A stretch of DNA of 64,000 bases from Anthoceros angustus. Taxonomy: Eukaryota > Streptophyta > Anthocerotopsida > Anthocerotales > Anthocerotaceae. The first letter of the stretch is position 1; every line of letters begins with the position of its first letter. Below, piece after piece: positions 53,029 through 64,000 of this stretch. Below the pieces are notes generated by a model, which saw nothing but the letters and a program-made list of their open reading frames with translations, made no database searches and was not told where the DNA came from. The translations under genes were made by a program, and so were the position numbers. The stretch covers positions 372,001 through 436,000 of the forward strand of contig MU008174.1 of NCBI GenBank assembly GCA_010909165.1. Direction: 5' to 3'.

Positions 53029-54326
53029 ATGCCCGGCCCCTACGATTCTTGGTGTGCCACTTTAGCCGTGGAAGAGACACGGCGGGTCCTGGCAACCGTC
53101 ATGGACGGGATGCTCTGGGGTCTCTGCGGGACGGCAGAGAAGACCCAGGAGGTGGAGGCAACCAGGAGGCGCATGGTGCTCCTCCAGGAGCAGGTGGAGG
53201 CGGCCCAAGAGGCCAGGAAGAAGGCGGAATCCCTCGCTCGGATCGAGGAGGGAAAGCAGCGGGAAGCAGAGCGGGAGGTCCGGTCTATTCAGCAAGACCG
53301 GACCAAAATCCTTCAGCTGAGCGAACAGCTGAAGCAGGCATAGGAGGCCCAAGCCCGAGCGGAGGACCTCTGCAGACGACGGGAAGCGGCACAGAGGGAG
53401 TTGGAGGAAGCCCGGGGACAGGCGGAGCGGGCTCGAGACTCGGCCGAGGCGGCTGCAACAGCCGCGGTAGCTGGTGAAGGCGCGAGGCGAGGCCGCGCTA
53501 AAACCGTGATCATTACCGGCGCAGATCGGAACTGAGGAGGCGGCAGAACAACACCAAGCCGCGGTAGCTCAGGTGAAGGCGGGCGGAGAAGGATAGGAGC
53601 GAGCACAGGCCAGCCGTGAAGAGAAGGAGGCCAGCAACAAGGAGATAGGGATCTCCGGGCTCAGTTGCGTGGAGCGGAGGAACGGCGGCAGGAGATGGAA
53701 GACCGCAAGGAGACCCTGGAGCTACAGCTCCAAGATACAATTGAGCGGAACGGAGCTCTTCGGGGTGTGATCGCGGATCACGAGCGGGAGGTAGAGCGAC
53801 TCCAGCTCTGTTGGAGGGTAGAAGAAGTAAGGCGATGGAACAAGGAGGCGGTGGCGTCATGGAGAAGGACGGGCGAAGCACGAAACGGCAGAGTTGCGGA
53901 CCGCCTGGAAGGAGATGGCGAGCTTCGTGCCGGATGAGCGGAGGAGCAAGGGCCTTGGACGCAGAAAAGAAGCTTCTGGTCCAGTTGAGGAAGGCGGAGG
54001 GGGAGCGCTGCGCCATGGCAGGAAGGTTGGCAGCAGAGAGGAAACGACGGAAGCTGGAGCAGGTGGAGCAGCAACGGTTGCTGCAGGAAATAACGGAGGC
54101 CTCCCTCGTGGCCTCGCGAGATCCTGCCCATCTCCAGCTGACAAATCTGGCAGCAGAGACGGGCCAGCAGGCCGGACAGCACGCTCAGCTACCGGAGCAC
54201 CTATGGCGAAGGGAGTATCGAGTGCTCCGGGCGCATGTGGAAGAGGCAATCCAGCAAATCGACTCGGATTTTGCCTACTACCACGCTAAGCTCCTCAAGG
54301 AGTTGGAAGCTTCTCGACCGCCATAA
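53029..54326 (+). pseudogene. Coiled-coil part of element C
   Basis: Frames 53,029-53,343, 53,665-53,937 and 53,811-54,326 each code Glu/Arg/Lys/Ala/Leu-rich coiled-coil sequence (KTQEVEATRRRMVLLQEQVE; EAAQEARKKAESLARIEEGK; LRKAEGERCAMAGRLAAERK). Stops and shifts at about 53,343 and 53,590 split it. The terminal part (LWRREYRVLRAHVEEAIQQI...DFAYYHAKLLKELE) has its counterpart twice in element A on the minus strand. Function unknown; a structural scaffold role is inferred. Confidence 0.5.
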
Positions 54327-54721
54327 TCGGACCTGGGACCTCAAGGGTCAAGGAGTGGAAGGAGAAGAAGGGCACGGACAAAGACTGGGCCTTGGTGGCC
54401 TTGTTCGGTACGATGAGGAGAGGAGCCCCAGGAGGAGCAAGATGCGGCCAACATAACTGACCTTAAGGTAAGCCAGCCGCAACCCGCCAGGAAGGATAGG
54501 AGCGAGGACCCCGAATGGGGTGGGGAAGGAGGGAACCAACCGGACCCAAGCCAGGAAGGAGGGTCGGTGAGTGAGGATGGGCCCCCAACAGTCGAGGGTC
54601 CGGTGTAACTACCGCCAGTCTCTAATTGAAATATCGTGATTTTCTCCTAACACTTGTGCTCGGCGTTGTGTCATAACTCTTTGTTGGCTCTTGTGTTCGA
54701 TTCAAACGTTATTTTTTGAAG

Positions 54722-55700
54722 ATGGACGAAGTCCCCTTCCCTACTCCTCCACCCCCAAACCCACCTGCAAATCGGGTTTTCAATATCCTTAATGTCAATC
54801 TTGATTTCAAGGAAAAGCAATGGAATCAAGTTCGAGGTGTGGTCAAAGCGCATGAAGACTGCGCTGAATACGCAAGATTTACTCCCGATCGTGGAAGGTA
54901 CCGTCACTAAGCTTACAGCCTCTCAATCTGGCATTGGCGCTTGGGTTTGACAATACTGACAGGCTATGTAGATGCTAGTCTCTAGTCTTGACGAGGTGAC
55001 CCTCCACTACATGGATGGTGCGACCACAACCGCTGACGCTTGGAGGCAAATTACCGACATCTATCAATCAACTAACGTCATGACGCAGGTAACGGTAAGC
55101 TTGGAATTTTATTCTTTGCGTATGCAACAATGATAGTGTTGCCCAACACGTTAGCTTGTGACTCTTGGCACCACCATCTTGGAATTCGAAGCTGTTGTTC
55201 AGTTGTGAGCTAGCCTTCCGGCGAGCTATCACAACTTTGTCTCCTCCCAAAACCAGGCGGTGAGGAATGCTCACCAAGCTGTCAAGTTGGGCCAGGTGCC
55301 CAACATCACCGTTTCGGAGATTGCTAAAGCCCTATTGCAAGAGGAGGCTGCTAGGTTCAACATTGATACGTCCAAGCATGGGGGAGAGCTGGTCATGTTT
55401 ATATCTAAAGAACGATCTAATTTCCTGTGCAAGAATTCCAATAATACTCGTAAGAGCATCTTCGAAGATAACTCTAAGCCTACTTCTTCAGCCTCTTTAT
55501 CGGCAAAGACTCATCTAATTGTTGCTAGAGGTCGTCCGCGTCACAATTTGTATGTACTTTTAGGCATGCCTGTCTTGTCGGCTGTTGCTTCGTTGGTGGT
55601 CTTGTCCACGCTTGACTCATCCAGTAGGAGATTGCACGCGGACAATTGATGCTCTCTTGTGGCATTGTTGGCTTGGGCATCTTAATCAAGCTTTTCTCGG
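54722..55700 (+). pseudogene. Copia gag / gag-pre-integrase remnant
   Basis: Starts MDEVPFPTPPPPNPPANRVF followed by a copia gag-like segment (STNVMTQVTVSLEFYSLRMQQ in the frame at about 55,065-55,130). Next is QVPNITVSEIAKALLQEEAARF (55,290-55,360), then DALLWHCWLGHLNQAF (about 55,648-55,695), the gag-pre-integrase motif that normally has H-x-R-LGH. Several frame changes separate them. Downstream the orientation flips. Confidence 0.6.
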
Positions 55701-55739
55701 AGTTGAGAAGAAACGAGAGCATAAGCAGGGCAACCAAAA

Positions 55740-56420
55740 ACACGAAGATGTGAGATTAGTGGCTTGCTCCCATGCCAACAGTCATATGGACTATGACTCA
55801 CCAACGGACTTGGAAAAGACGTACTCTGTTCTTAATGTACGCAGCTGTGGACATGGCCTCTGCCCAAAAAGACTTGAAGAGATGGGACTGAGCCAACATG
55901 GCATGGGCCATAGACATGAGGTCGTCATTGGCCTTCTCAACCACATCATTCTGCTCGAACGTGTAAGGCACCGTGAATTGTTGCAAGACCCCTCATTGCT
56001 CACCGAAGTCCCGAACCTGTCGATGATTAAGTTCCCCCGCATTGTCTGAGCGGATACAACGAAGTTGACGGCCAATTTGTAACTCGACCATAGCGACAAA
56101 GGGTAAGAACACATTGAACGAGTTACTCTTAAGATGGATAGGAAATGCAAAGGCATATTGACTGAAATCATTGGCAATAGTCAGAAAATAGTTAGCTCCA
56201 CTTAAAGACGTGACTGGAAGATCACCACATAAATCCACATAGATCAGATCCAAGGGATTAGTAGCCCTATTAGTAGGAAGAGACGAGTAAGGAGAACTTC
56301 TCTGTTTCGCAAGCACATAGGCTTTGCAGAGAGGTTGAGTCTTGGAAAACTGAGGAAGAGTGCCTCGATACAGATCCTGCTGAGGAGTGGCCAGGGTGAC
56401 GGATCACTAACCACTTCATT
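55740..56420 (-). pseudogene. Copia integrase remnant in inverted orientation
   Basis: On the minus strand: KTQPLCKAYVLAKQRSSPY, DLIYVDLCGDLPVTSLSGA, YFLTIANDFSQYAFAFP and CIRSDNAGEL (56,316-55,993), then QQFTVPYTFEQNDVVEKAND and FWAEAMSTAAYIKNRV (55,986-55,800). The order fits the copia integrase core with catalytic Asp/Asp and a degraded DNAGE motif. It lies head to head with the gag remnant, so either one fragment inverted or two elements met here. Confidence 0.75.
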
Positions 56421-56437
56421 GGCTCATGACCAATATG

Positions 56438-56530
56438 AAGCTTAGTAATAAGCTGCCAAGGTGGGCACTTTTGCTTTCTGAATACGACATGGACATTGTC
56501 CATAGAGCAGGGAAAGTGCACCATTGGGGG
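56438..56530 (+). pseudogene. Ty3/gypsy RNase H fragment
   Basis: The plus-strand frame reads NKLPRWALLLSEYDMDIVHR followed by AGKVHHWGAV, the well-known end of the gypsy RNase H domain (RWALxLQEYDFxIxHRPGKxN pattern). About 30 codons only. Confidence 0.65.
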
Positions 56531-57960
56531 GCTGTTCGCGGGCCTTAGGCTCCTGCTTTGTTGCGTGCCCTTGACCAGTCCTGTAGGATTAGTGGCCTAG
56601 TCACTTTTTGCCTTCTAGGTAGAGCATGTGTGGCTACTTGGCATGGTCAGCTATGTTGCTTGGCAATGTGGCAAGCTCCTACTTCGAAGGGTTGAGTTCT
56701 TAAGCCTAGTTTGGAGGTTTGGAGGGTCGAGAATTCGTATCCTTCTCAAAAACCCCTAGAGCTAATTAGAAACCTAAACCAGCGGCGTAGTCGGGGATGA
56801 TGAATGATCACCATTTGCCATCTATTGAATGTGGATGAGAGTCATTATCATCAGGGCTCCTCCCATATCTTGCAGATCCAGCTTCTCGTCCCACCAGAAA
56901 ACTTTCACCAGGTTGATGCGCTGGAGATCAAGCTTTGAAGAAGGCTGCTATGTGATGCATAACCTCCTGAAAAGTGTTTAAGTCAATAAGTTGAAACCCC
57001 AAGGTTTGGGTTTGTCTTAGAAGACCTCTGGCTTTTAGCAAGAACAAGGACAGACCCCAACAAGGATTGCTACCCAGTCCCAGACAGCCAGATTGGTGAT
57101 CTTTTTATATGTTGTGCTGTGCCATGGAAGCAAAAATCCAATAACTAATTGCTGTGGGCATCTCACAAACTCCCATGTTTGTGAAGCAGATACTTCCAGC
57201 TTTGCCATGTAATACGGAGCTTACTTTTGAGAAACTGGTGGACTTCTGGCCTCAAAGAACTCGTGGCTTGTCCTGCCTATGCTTGAGAACGATGGTCACA
57301 CTACTGTTTAAACTCTTGCTTGCACTCTTAGCATGAAACCTGTCATTTAAGAATTTTATTATTTCCTTTCATGTTATCGTAAGCTCAGCTTGTGCAAGTG
57401 ACTATTCCATAGGTGTGTTGTCCACACACAAGAGCATTTTGTAAATACCTTTTTCCCAAATACCAACTTGGTAGTTGTGTTAAGTCCGGAGCTTGTAGTG
57501 AGACTATTTTTCTTTGCTCGTCACCATATGCACTTAGGTCTCATAATATTCTATGGAGATGGAGAGTAAGTATTGATTACGAGAAAAAATGATAGGTATG
57601 TCGTTGAACATAACATGGCAAGTTATGTTTAACTCTGTTCATGATCTTTCAATAAACCAGCTGCAAAATATTTTCCTCATCAAACAATTGAATCCAACTC
57701 TCTCTGATCGAAGCGAAGACCATTAGTTAATTTTGCATGGCCCGATGTCCCAACTCGGAAGATATACTACAAGATACTTAAACATGACTAGAGGTTTTTA
57801 AATATATCAGGTGCTATGATTGATCGAGGAAGTGAATCAAATGATTGAATTTGAGCGTGGACACGAATTTTGGGAGTTGGGGAAACTCAAAAACCAAAAT
57901 GGACTTCCCCGCCTGATTCACGAGCCCATTTCATCAATCTGGGTATGCGGAACGTCCTTG
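56531..57960. other. Intergenic DNA
   Basis: AT-richer sequence without supported genes. Retroelement debris at the left edge. Confidence 0.45.
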
Positions 57961-59094
57961 AAAAAACATGAAGGGACGAGGCCAGGCCGTTCAGCGCGTA
58001 AAGAAACGGGTGGGAGCCTTTCCGGAGTGTAGTCAACGACCGTTTCTGGAAAGTTATTGGGCGATTCTTACAGCTGTGCGCTCGAGGGGCCCTGGGCTGT
58101 CTCTCACCTTTCCCTTCCCTGGCCGGGGGGTGATGAGGTTCAGGTCCAGGTCCAGGCTCTGCCTTTGCTCCTGCGCCTGCTCCGGCGAGGAAGACAGTAC
58201 TTGGCAGCAGAAGGCACAGCAGCAGCAAAAGGCACGGGAGCAGCAGCAGCAACAGAACGTCCGGCCTTGCAGGCACTGTGCCACTGCAGAGAGAGAGCAG
58301 GTCACGCGGCGACATGGCCCACTGCTGCGCGTGCTCCCCCAGCTGCAGCTGCCGGTAGCCTGGATGGAGCCGCGCTCTCCGCTGCCGCACCGTCGCCATC
58401 AGCCCTGCCTCCCTGCTGCAGCTGCTGCACGCCCCGCCGTGGAGCATTCTTCCTGTCAGGGACCATTTGCACCGGTATCGGCATCGTGAAGCCTGTGAGC
58501 TGCTCCGCCTCCGATCTCAGCTTGCCTGCCTGCAGGTTAGTTCGGGGATCCGCCCTCCTGCCATGTCCTATTCTGCGCTGTCGTCCGCCTGGCTGCGCTG
58601 CCGATGGCGCCCAATGGCGGCATCCGCAATTCCGGTTCCCTTGCGAATGCCGTGCGATCTGCTTCCCGATCCCGGCCTCTCGTTGGCGGCAGCGCCTGCT
58701 AGTTAGACTTAGGTCTGCTAAGGCCAAGGTCCCGCTGTTTTTGTTTTCGCGGCCGCTATGAGGTTTAAACTCCGCCTCCTGCTGGCCATCCCTATCGAGG
58801 CCGACTGCGTATTTGGCTTCCCTGCTGAAGGCGACGGTATGTGTGGGAGCAGGTGCTGGATCTAGGTCCGGGAGTGGGATTCCGCTGGCTTGGCTGGCCA
58901 CTTAAATGTGCATTTGGTGGGTTTGCGGATGAGCGCGCGGTAGGGTTAGCTAAGCTTGGGGATTGGAGGGATGGAGGAAATGCAGCCAGTGTGGATTGGT
59001 TTGAAGGGAATGCGGTTCTGGCGGGGAAGGGAAAGAACGAAGCATTATTGAATGCGATGCTTGTTGTGGTTTTGGTTTAGGTGAGACAGGGACC
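57961..59094 (+). promoter_or_regulatory. Promoter and 5' leader region of the ArfGAP gene
   Basis: A GC-rich block with CAG-repeat (58,207-58,256) and splice-like signals (CCTGCAGGTTAG at 58,531; TTTAGGTGAG at 59,077). Open frames on both strands (58,057-58,761 plus; 58,901-58,302 minus) look like GC-rich by-products. I infer a leader, possibly with an intron, ahead of the ATG at 59,095. Confidence 0.4.
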
Positions 59095-62000
59095 ATGGGC
59101 AGCAGACTTAAAGAAGAGGAGAGGAATGAAAGGACAATTAGAGGTCTACTCAAGCTTACTGAAAATCGGAGATGTATCAATTGCGGCAGCATGGTTTGTC
59201 ACTTGTCCCCTTCCGAGGAGTGTAGTGTCAAATTTCCTGTTTGGTGAACGTTGTGTCGGCGAGGCCTTCTTTGATATGCTTCCTGTTGATTCTGCAGGGC
59301 CCTCAATACGTTTGCACCAATTTCTCTACTTTCGTGTGCACGAATTGCAGTGGAGTCCAGTAAGTATCTTTTCCTAGGGTAGAATGGTGGTGCGCTGCAG
59401 GATGTGTTTGAATCGGTTTTCTGCTGGAAGTGATATTTTGAATGATGCGTTTCTCTGTCTTGAGTGCAGCCGAGAGTTTACCCACAGAATAAAGTCTATT
59501 TCAATGGCAAAATTTACAGCAGCAGAGGTGGACGCACTCAAGAATGGAGGGAATGAGGTATGCAGGTGTAGGTCTGAAATGTCAGCGAGCTGAAAGAGTG
59601 TGCCCATTTGGGCTACTTTAGACATTAACTGGATTGTTATGCGCTATGCCTTGAGTGTGACAGCGTGCTCGGCAACAGTTCTTGAAGGAGTGGGATGCAC
59701 AGAGGAACTCCTTGCCAGACAGTAGGTAGGAATACAGCTGTGGACTGAGAAAGCTATTATCGACCTTGACGAAGTTGGGTCTGACGCTTGCTCTGGGTAT
59801 GTGTATATGATGCAGCAATACAGAGAAGCTGCGGGATTTCATCAAGACAGTGTATGTGGACAGACGTTTCACAGGGGACAGATTACCTCCTAAAGGTCGA
59901 CCGGTGAGTATGCATGTTTCTTCTGGTGATAGTATGCAGTGTCCCAGCCCTGGAAAGCCACATGTTCATTTCTTCTTTGATTGCAGAGTGACAGAGATGA
60001 AAAGTATGACTCTCGACGTCCCGATTACAGAGGCTCCAAAAGCCCACCATTTGATGATCAGTATGATGATCGACGTCCAAATGATCGGCGCAGGTCAGAT
60101 GTAGATCGAGGTCGGCCACCATTTGAAGATCGCAGATATGAGGACAGGAATGATGATAGAAGAGCTGTAAGGTTTGATGAGAAGAGGAGTCCTGGTCGAT
60201 TTGAGACAGAGAGAGGTAGGTATGAGGAACGACGGTACGAGGAAAGGTCTCGGTTTGACGATAGGGATCGCCAGTTGGAGGACCGGTCTGCAAATGAGGT
60301 GCGGGACAGGCGAAGATATGATGATCGAACTCCTAGTACCTACAGAGATTATGATGGAGGCTCTTCTCCCCAAGTTCGCCCTGTGAGGGACATTCTGGGT
60401 GATAATGTTCCACCTCTCCGGGTTGATGACTTGAGCCAGACCAATGGCCGAGTTGAAGAGGAGCCTCGCTCATTAACATCGCCGGTATGGGGTAGTTGTG
60501 TTTGTACAAGAATGTGGTTTTGGCTGTGCCTGAAACGGGCCTAATACTAGACGTTTTCTGCTTATTCATGTTGCCTAATTATTCAGTTGGTGTCTGGTGG
60601 CAGGCTGAGCAACGAAAAGATCTAAGAATCCCCAAGCTTACCCCGACTGGTTCGTTTGGGAATGGGTCTTCTCACTCCAGTACTGCCTCCCTCCAGCGAG
60701 CAGCCTCTGACAGCCTGATAGACTTCAGCGCTGAAACTCCAACGGCTGCTGCAGCCCCTGCACCTGCTGCATCAGCAGAATTGTTTGGAGTGGGTTCCAC
60801 TACCCCAGTTCCTCAGGCTGTCTCAAATGATACTGGTTGGGCCACATTCGATGTTGCATTTGCTGCACTTGCGCCAGCTCCAGCTGCCACTGGTGTCGCC
60901 CCTGGTCTTGCTGGCTTGTTTCCTGGAGGAGACGGCGGTGGTCAATGGAATGGTGGCTGGCCCCCTCAGCCAATACCTGAGCTCGCACCCGGAACTGAGA
61001 CATGGTCTGCATTTCCTGCTCCGCACCCTCCTTCAGCAACAGCTTCCCAGGTTGGCTATAAGCAAAGACTGTTGGGCTTGTGCCTTTCGGGTTTGTTCAT
61101 CAAAAGGTACTTGATAGTGAGGTCTCATTGAAGCCTTACGTGTATGCTTTGGAACTGGTCTACTGTGTTTTCAGTCTTGGAACTCGTACTCAGCTCCTAA
61201 AGTTCAATCTCCCCAAGCAGCCCCAGACCAGGCAACCAGCAATCTTTCTCAGCAAACATCTGCTCAGGAGAGGCCAAGACGAGAATTGCCACAGGTTTAC
61301 CATGATCTCAGGGCAGGCGGTCTGGTCATTGCTGGTTTTGTGTCAGATTCGTCTCATGGGTGGGTCTGCTTTGATTTCCAGGATATCTTCTCGTCTCCAT
61401 TTCAGCCTACAGTTGCGCCAAATGTAGGCATGCCAATGCAGAATGCAGCTTTCTTAACTGGAGGTGCCCAGTTTCAGCCAATCGGACCTGCTATGCCGGT
61501 ATGCCAGCCCTGTCATTTTTTCTTTCTTTTTAGTGTTAATCTGTCCTGTTGTCTGAAATGGATGGCATTTCTCTGGCTCTTGACCTAAAGTCTGTTGGTT
61601 GTCTCTTGTGCATTCAGCCTATGGGGCCTATGCCTGCATATGCTCAGCCTCCAAGGTCTAGGAATCCATTTGACCTGCCTGGGGATCCTCCTCCTCCAAG
61701 TGCTGTAAGTGTCGCCCACAAAGTCAGGCTTTCGTGGTTAATTGTGAAGTTGCTTCGTGGATAGCCATTTTGCTCGTGTTCCTAGACTTGGGAGATCTGT
61801 AGCTTTTGTGTCCGCACTAGTGTGTAGGCCTCACTGGTTCTGCATGCGGACATTAGTTAGCATTGACATGCTGCATGAATGTATATGATGCTTGCGATAC
61901 CAGTGTTAAAGCGATGCTCGCATTTGCTTGTTTAGTGAGACCCTTTTTGTGTTGTACTGGTTACAGTTTCCTAGCATGGGTCCCCTCCAAGCTGCCCTGC

Positions 62001-62631
62001 CGAACTATGCCACAGGCCCTCAGTCATTGCCGGGGGCTGGGCCTGGAAGTGTGACTGGACCTGGGAATTTCCCATCACCGTGGGCCCAACCAAATAATTT
62101 CCAGCCGCAGCATGCATCTTATCCACCTGGAGGATCTCTTGGTATTATTTGCTGGTCACTTGATCTTCTCATTTGTTTTGAGACTGGTTCTGTTATGTAT
62201 GAACTCGGGGATGCAAGCCTTGATCCGGCATCTTTTTGGTGATGCATTGAGGCCAATCTGTGTAAATTTCCTTCTACTCATTGTAACGTCATGTCCACAT
62301 GCAGGGATCAACTTGCAGGCCCCAACGATCCCAACGTATGTTTGTGGTTTTGATGCTCTCCTGTTTGTCATGTCAATTCCTTTAAGTAACATCCGTTGGG
62401 CTATTGGAACTGTGCAGTGATCGCATCGGTAATCCAGGATCTTTCCCACTGGGATCATTTGGCCAAGAAAATGCTTTTTTCAGTCATCGGCCCTCATTAT
62501 TGACCACGCAGCATTCCTTGCCTCCCCTCGGTGGTCAAAGTCCCTTCCCCACTCTCACTTCACAGAACTCCCTTCCTTCTCTTTCCCCGCAAGGTTCGGT
62601 TTCCTCGTTTGGCAGTAATCCATTTGGCTGA
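59095..62631 (+). CDS. AGD14: ArfGAP-domain protein, AGD14/AGFG-like
   Basis: Thirteen exons (59,095-59,193, 59,298-59,359, 59,470-59,557, 59,664-59,725, 59,816-59,903, 59,987-60,484, 60,604-61,050, 61,175-61,294, 61,382-61,498, 61,618-61,704, 61,967-62,141, 62,305-62,335, 62,418-62,631) code about 695 residues, near plant AGD14 size. The ArfGAP domain (residues 1-135) has the zinc finger C27-x2-C30-x16-C47-x2-C50 and the arginine finger in HRE (Arg55), followed by RIKSISMAKFT and DFIKTVYVDRRFTGDR. Exon 6 codes a 166-residue Asp/Arg/Tyr mixed-charge region. The C-terminal half is Pro/Gln/Gly-rich with NPF motifs (RNPFDLPGD; SNPFG at the end), which bind EH domains of endocytic adaptors. The protein would stimulate GTP hydrolysis on Arf in vesicle traffic. 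Some introns may be alternatively used. Confidence 0.92.
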
Positions 62632-63263
62632 GAGATTTCCAATTGGACTACTGGCACAGCCAGTGGAGGATACAGGTGTGGTGGATGAGTGCCGCTCTAC
62701 TTTCGAGACACCTGCTCAGGCAGATCAGCTTGAAGCAGTCATCTGGATGAAGGCCAAGTTTGCTAGTATCCTATAGCCAGTGTTAGCTCTATTGTCCGGG
62801 AGCGCGTATGATTGACGTGCTGTCAATGAGGAATCTGGTTGTGGTGTGAAGCCCAAGAGAGTGTAAGCCTCCAGGATGAGTGAGTAGCCTTCGCTCGTCT
62901 TTCTTCCTAGCTCTCTCAAGATGCTATCCTTCCTTTCAAGTAAGTTGTCATTCTGTTGCATTTGATCGAATGACATCCATGAGTGAGCTGATCTGATTTG
63001 TAATGTTTATAGGCCCGGAGTTGGCCTTATCACTGTGGCCAGTGTGTACTGTAGGTGCTGTTTGTTATGATTATTACCGGACCCCGACCTCTCATTTTTT
63101 GTGCTCCGGACTCCTTCCGTCTGCTGTGTCTAATTCCCTATAGTGTCGTCTCTGGTTTATATTCCAAGGAAACTCAACAAATCCAGAACGGGCAAAAGAG
63201 GGTGGCCATGGAGCTGAGCATGCGCTCCTCCTTTCCAAAGTTTGGAAGAGAGCTACATATTTT
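62632..63263. other. 3' flank of the ArfGAP gene
   Basis: 3' UTR and short intergenic stretch; no further gene seen. Confidence 0.5.
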
Positions 63264-63330
63264 TTAAACGAAATAAAACGGTCGCGAGTTATACACATGC
63301 CTGTTTGGTCCACTTTGTATGTATTCTGCT

Positions 63331-63828
63331 TCACGGAAGACGCAAAACTTCCCGTCTTCCCGGCCCAGCCTTGCGATTACTCTCCGAAGACGAAATCTGG
63401 TGCATAGTGCTGATGATGGACGAGATGGTTGCATCCAGAGAAGGCTTGCTGCTGCCTCCTCTGCTGCTCGCCATGTGGACCCGTTGCTTTTGGCCTCGCC
63501 GCTCCTTCCCCTTGGCCCTGGAGGTGTCGGATGGGCTCCCTCCATCCCCCGAGCTCTCACTGCTGGCACTGAACACGAAGCCTGAAAAGGGCTCGGCGCC
63601 ATGTCCAACATCGCCGTGTAGTTCTCCGGCTGAGCTGCTGCTGATTGCAGCTGCATCGGGCTCAAGTTGCTCTGAAATCGTCACAGTATCCAGCTCACCA
63701 GTGAGACTTTCGGACACGGGCTCTAGCTCCTTCGCATCATCGTGGTTGCTTTCAGTAGATTGGGCTGCCGCAGTTGCGCACTGCCTGGATTTGGCTTTTG
63801 CTTTGCTCTTGTGCTTCTTGGTTGCCAT
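63331..63828 (-). CDS. Hypothetical Ser-rich protein with basic N-terminus
   Basis: A 165-codon frame begins MATKKHKSKAKAKSRQ, a strongly basic, nuclear-signal-like start. It continues as a Ser/Glu/Gly-rich disordered chain and ends with SLDATISSIISTMHQISSSES and a basic tail. The ATG context and codon pattern look gene-like, and an AG/GT-bearing region lies upstream (63,925-63,990). No domain is recognised. It could be the first or only exon; an intron after HQIS would change the C-terminus. It is convergent with the ArfGAP gene. Confidence 0.45.
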   Translation of the reverse strand: MATKKHKSKAKAKSRQCATAAAQSTESNHDDAKELEPVSESLTGELDTVTISEQLEPDAAAISSSSAGELHGDVGHGAEPFSGFVFSASSESSGDGGSPSDTSRAKGKERRGQKQRVHMASSRGGSSKPSLDATISSIISTMHQISSSESNRKAGPGRREVLRLP

Positions 63829-64000
63829 AAGGCCTCAAGATCCTGCTGGAAATACCGAGTAGTCTCCAACTTGTGTCACAAATTCTCTTCAAAACACGCT
63901 TCAGAGCATTCAAGACGTGTCTTACCTAGAATCAAGGAAATCCGGATTGCCGAGGACCGGCCCCCACATCTTCAGATCCGGCACAGATTAGATGCAGAAA
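63829..64000. other. Right edge, upstream of the minus-strand frame
   Basis: Probable promoter or leader of the 63.8-kb minus-strand gene; nothing else can be supported. Confidence 0.35.

Larger units (their letters stand above)
51124..54620 (+). mobile_element. Retroelement-like element C of the coiled-coil family
   Basis: The leader 51,124-51,720 matches the minus-strand leader of element A, including TGTGGACCACGGACT against TGTGGGCTACGGACT, which may mark the element end. Then come the gag-like start MGPKKAVEVWEP (51,818), an Arg/Pro-rich middle (52,130-53,060) and long coiled-coil frames (53,029-54,326). The right end passes into an unrelated copia remnant near 54,620. No reverse transcriptase is present, so it is non-autonomous or a remnant. 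Confidence 0.55.

Noticed and set aside
58057-58901. Two long opposite-strand frames (234 and 199 codons)
   Set aside because: GC-rich composition and a CAG repeat keep both strands open. No motif; position fits a leader of the ArfGAP gene.
1-64000. tRNA or rRNA genes
   Set aside because: I found no convincing cloverleaf or A/B-box pair; the TGGTATCAGAGC at 42,028 is a retrotransposon primer site, not a tRNA gene.

Overview
This is nuclear DNA of a green plant. The genes are split by many short GT-AG introns (about 70-150 bp). Several products are plastid proteins with transit peptides (bS31c, argininosuccinate lyase, an At4g37920-like protein), and others are typical plant cytosolic or Golgi proteins (UXS, prefoldin 1, AGD14-type ArfGAP). 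The short introns and a Plavaka-like transposase would suit a bryophyte, lycophyte or streptophyte alga better than a flowering plant, but I cannot name the species.

Layout: three gene islands sit between transposon-rich blocks. The left edge (1-1102) is the 3' end of a Pro/Glu-repeat protein with a likely membrane segment. Gene island 1 (about 18.1-22.9 kb) holds bS31c (+), ASL (-) and the At4g37920-like gene (+); the last two are divergent, with about 200 bp between their starts. Gene island 2 (26.9-31.2 kb) holds UDP-glucuronate decarboxylase, with an AT-AC (U12-type) intron, and prefoldin subunit 1, with a 7-nt microexon. Gene island 3 (59.1-63.8 kb) holds an AGD14-like ArfGAP (+) and a short unrecognised gene (-).

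The transposon blocks contain three relatives of one family of elements coding a gag-like/coiled-coil protein (about 2.1-9.1 kb minus strand, about 9.6-14.3 kb plus, 51.1-54.6 kb plus). There is also a decayed Plavaka/CACTA-type transposase (36.4-41.3 kb) and a full-length Ty1/copia element (41,883-50,898) with 145-bp LTRs, a CAATA target duplication, an internal triplication of the integrase region and an antisense ORF. A 591-bp CACTA-type non-autonomous element with an ATC target duplication is nested in the copia gag. A scrambled copia/gypsy graveyard lies at 54.7-56.5 kb.

Two sequence-scale oddities stand out. First, head-to-tail tandem duplications of 0.17-1.8 kb recur in nearly every transposon block. 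Second, the differences between their copies concentrate at CAG/CTG triplets, the plant CHG methylation context. This suggests either a methylation-linked sequencing/assembly artefact or a real methylation-linked mutational process. All exon coordinates were read by eye from splice signals and reading frame; family assignments come from recognised motifs, not from database searches.
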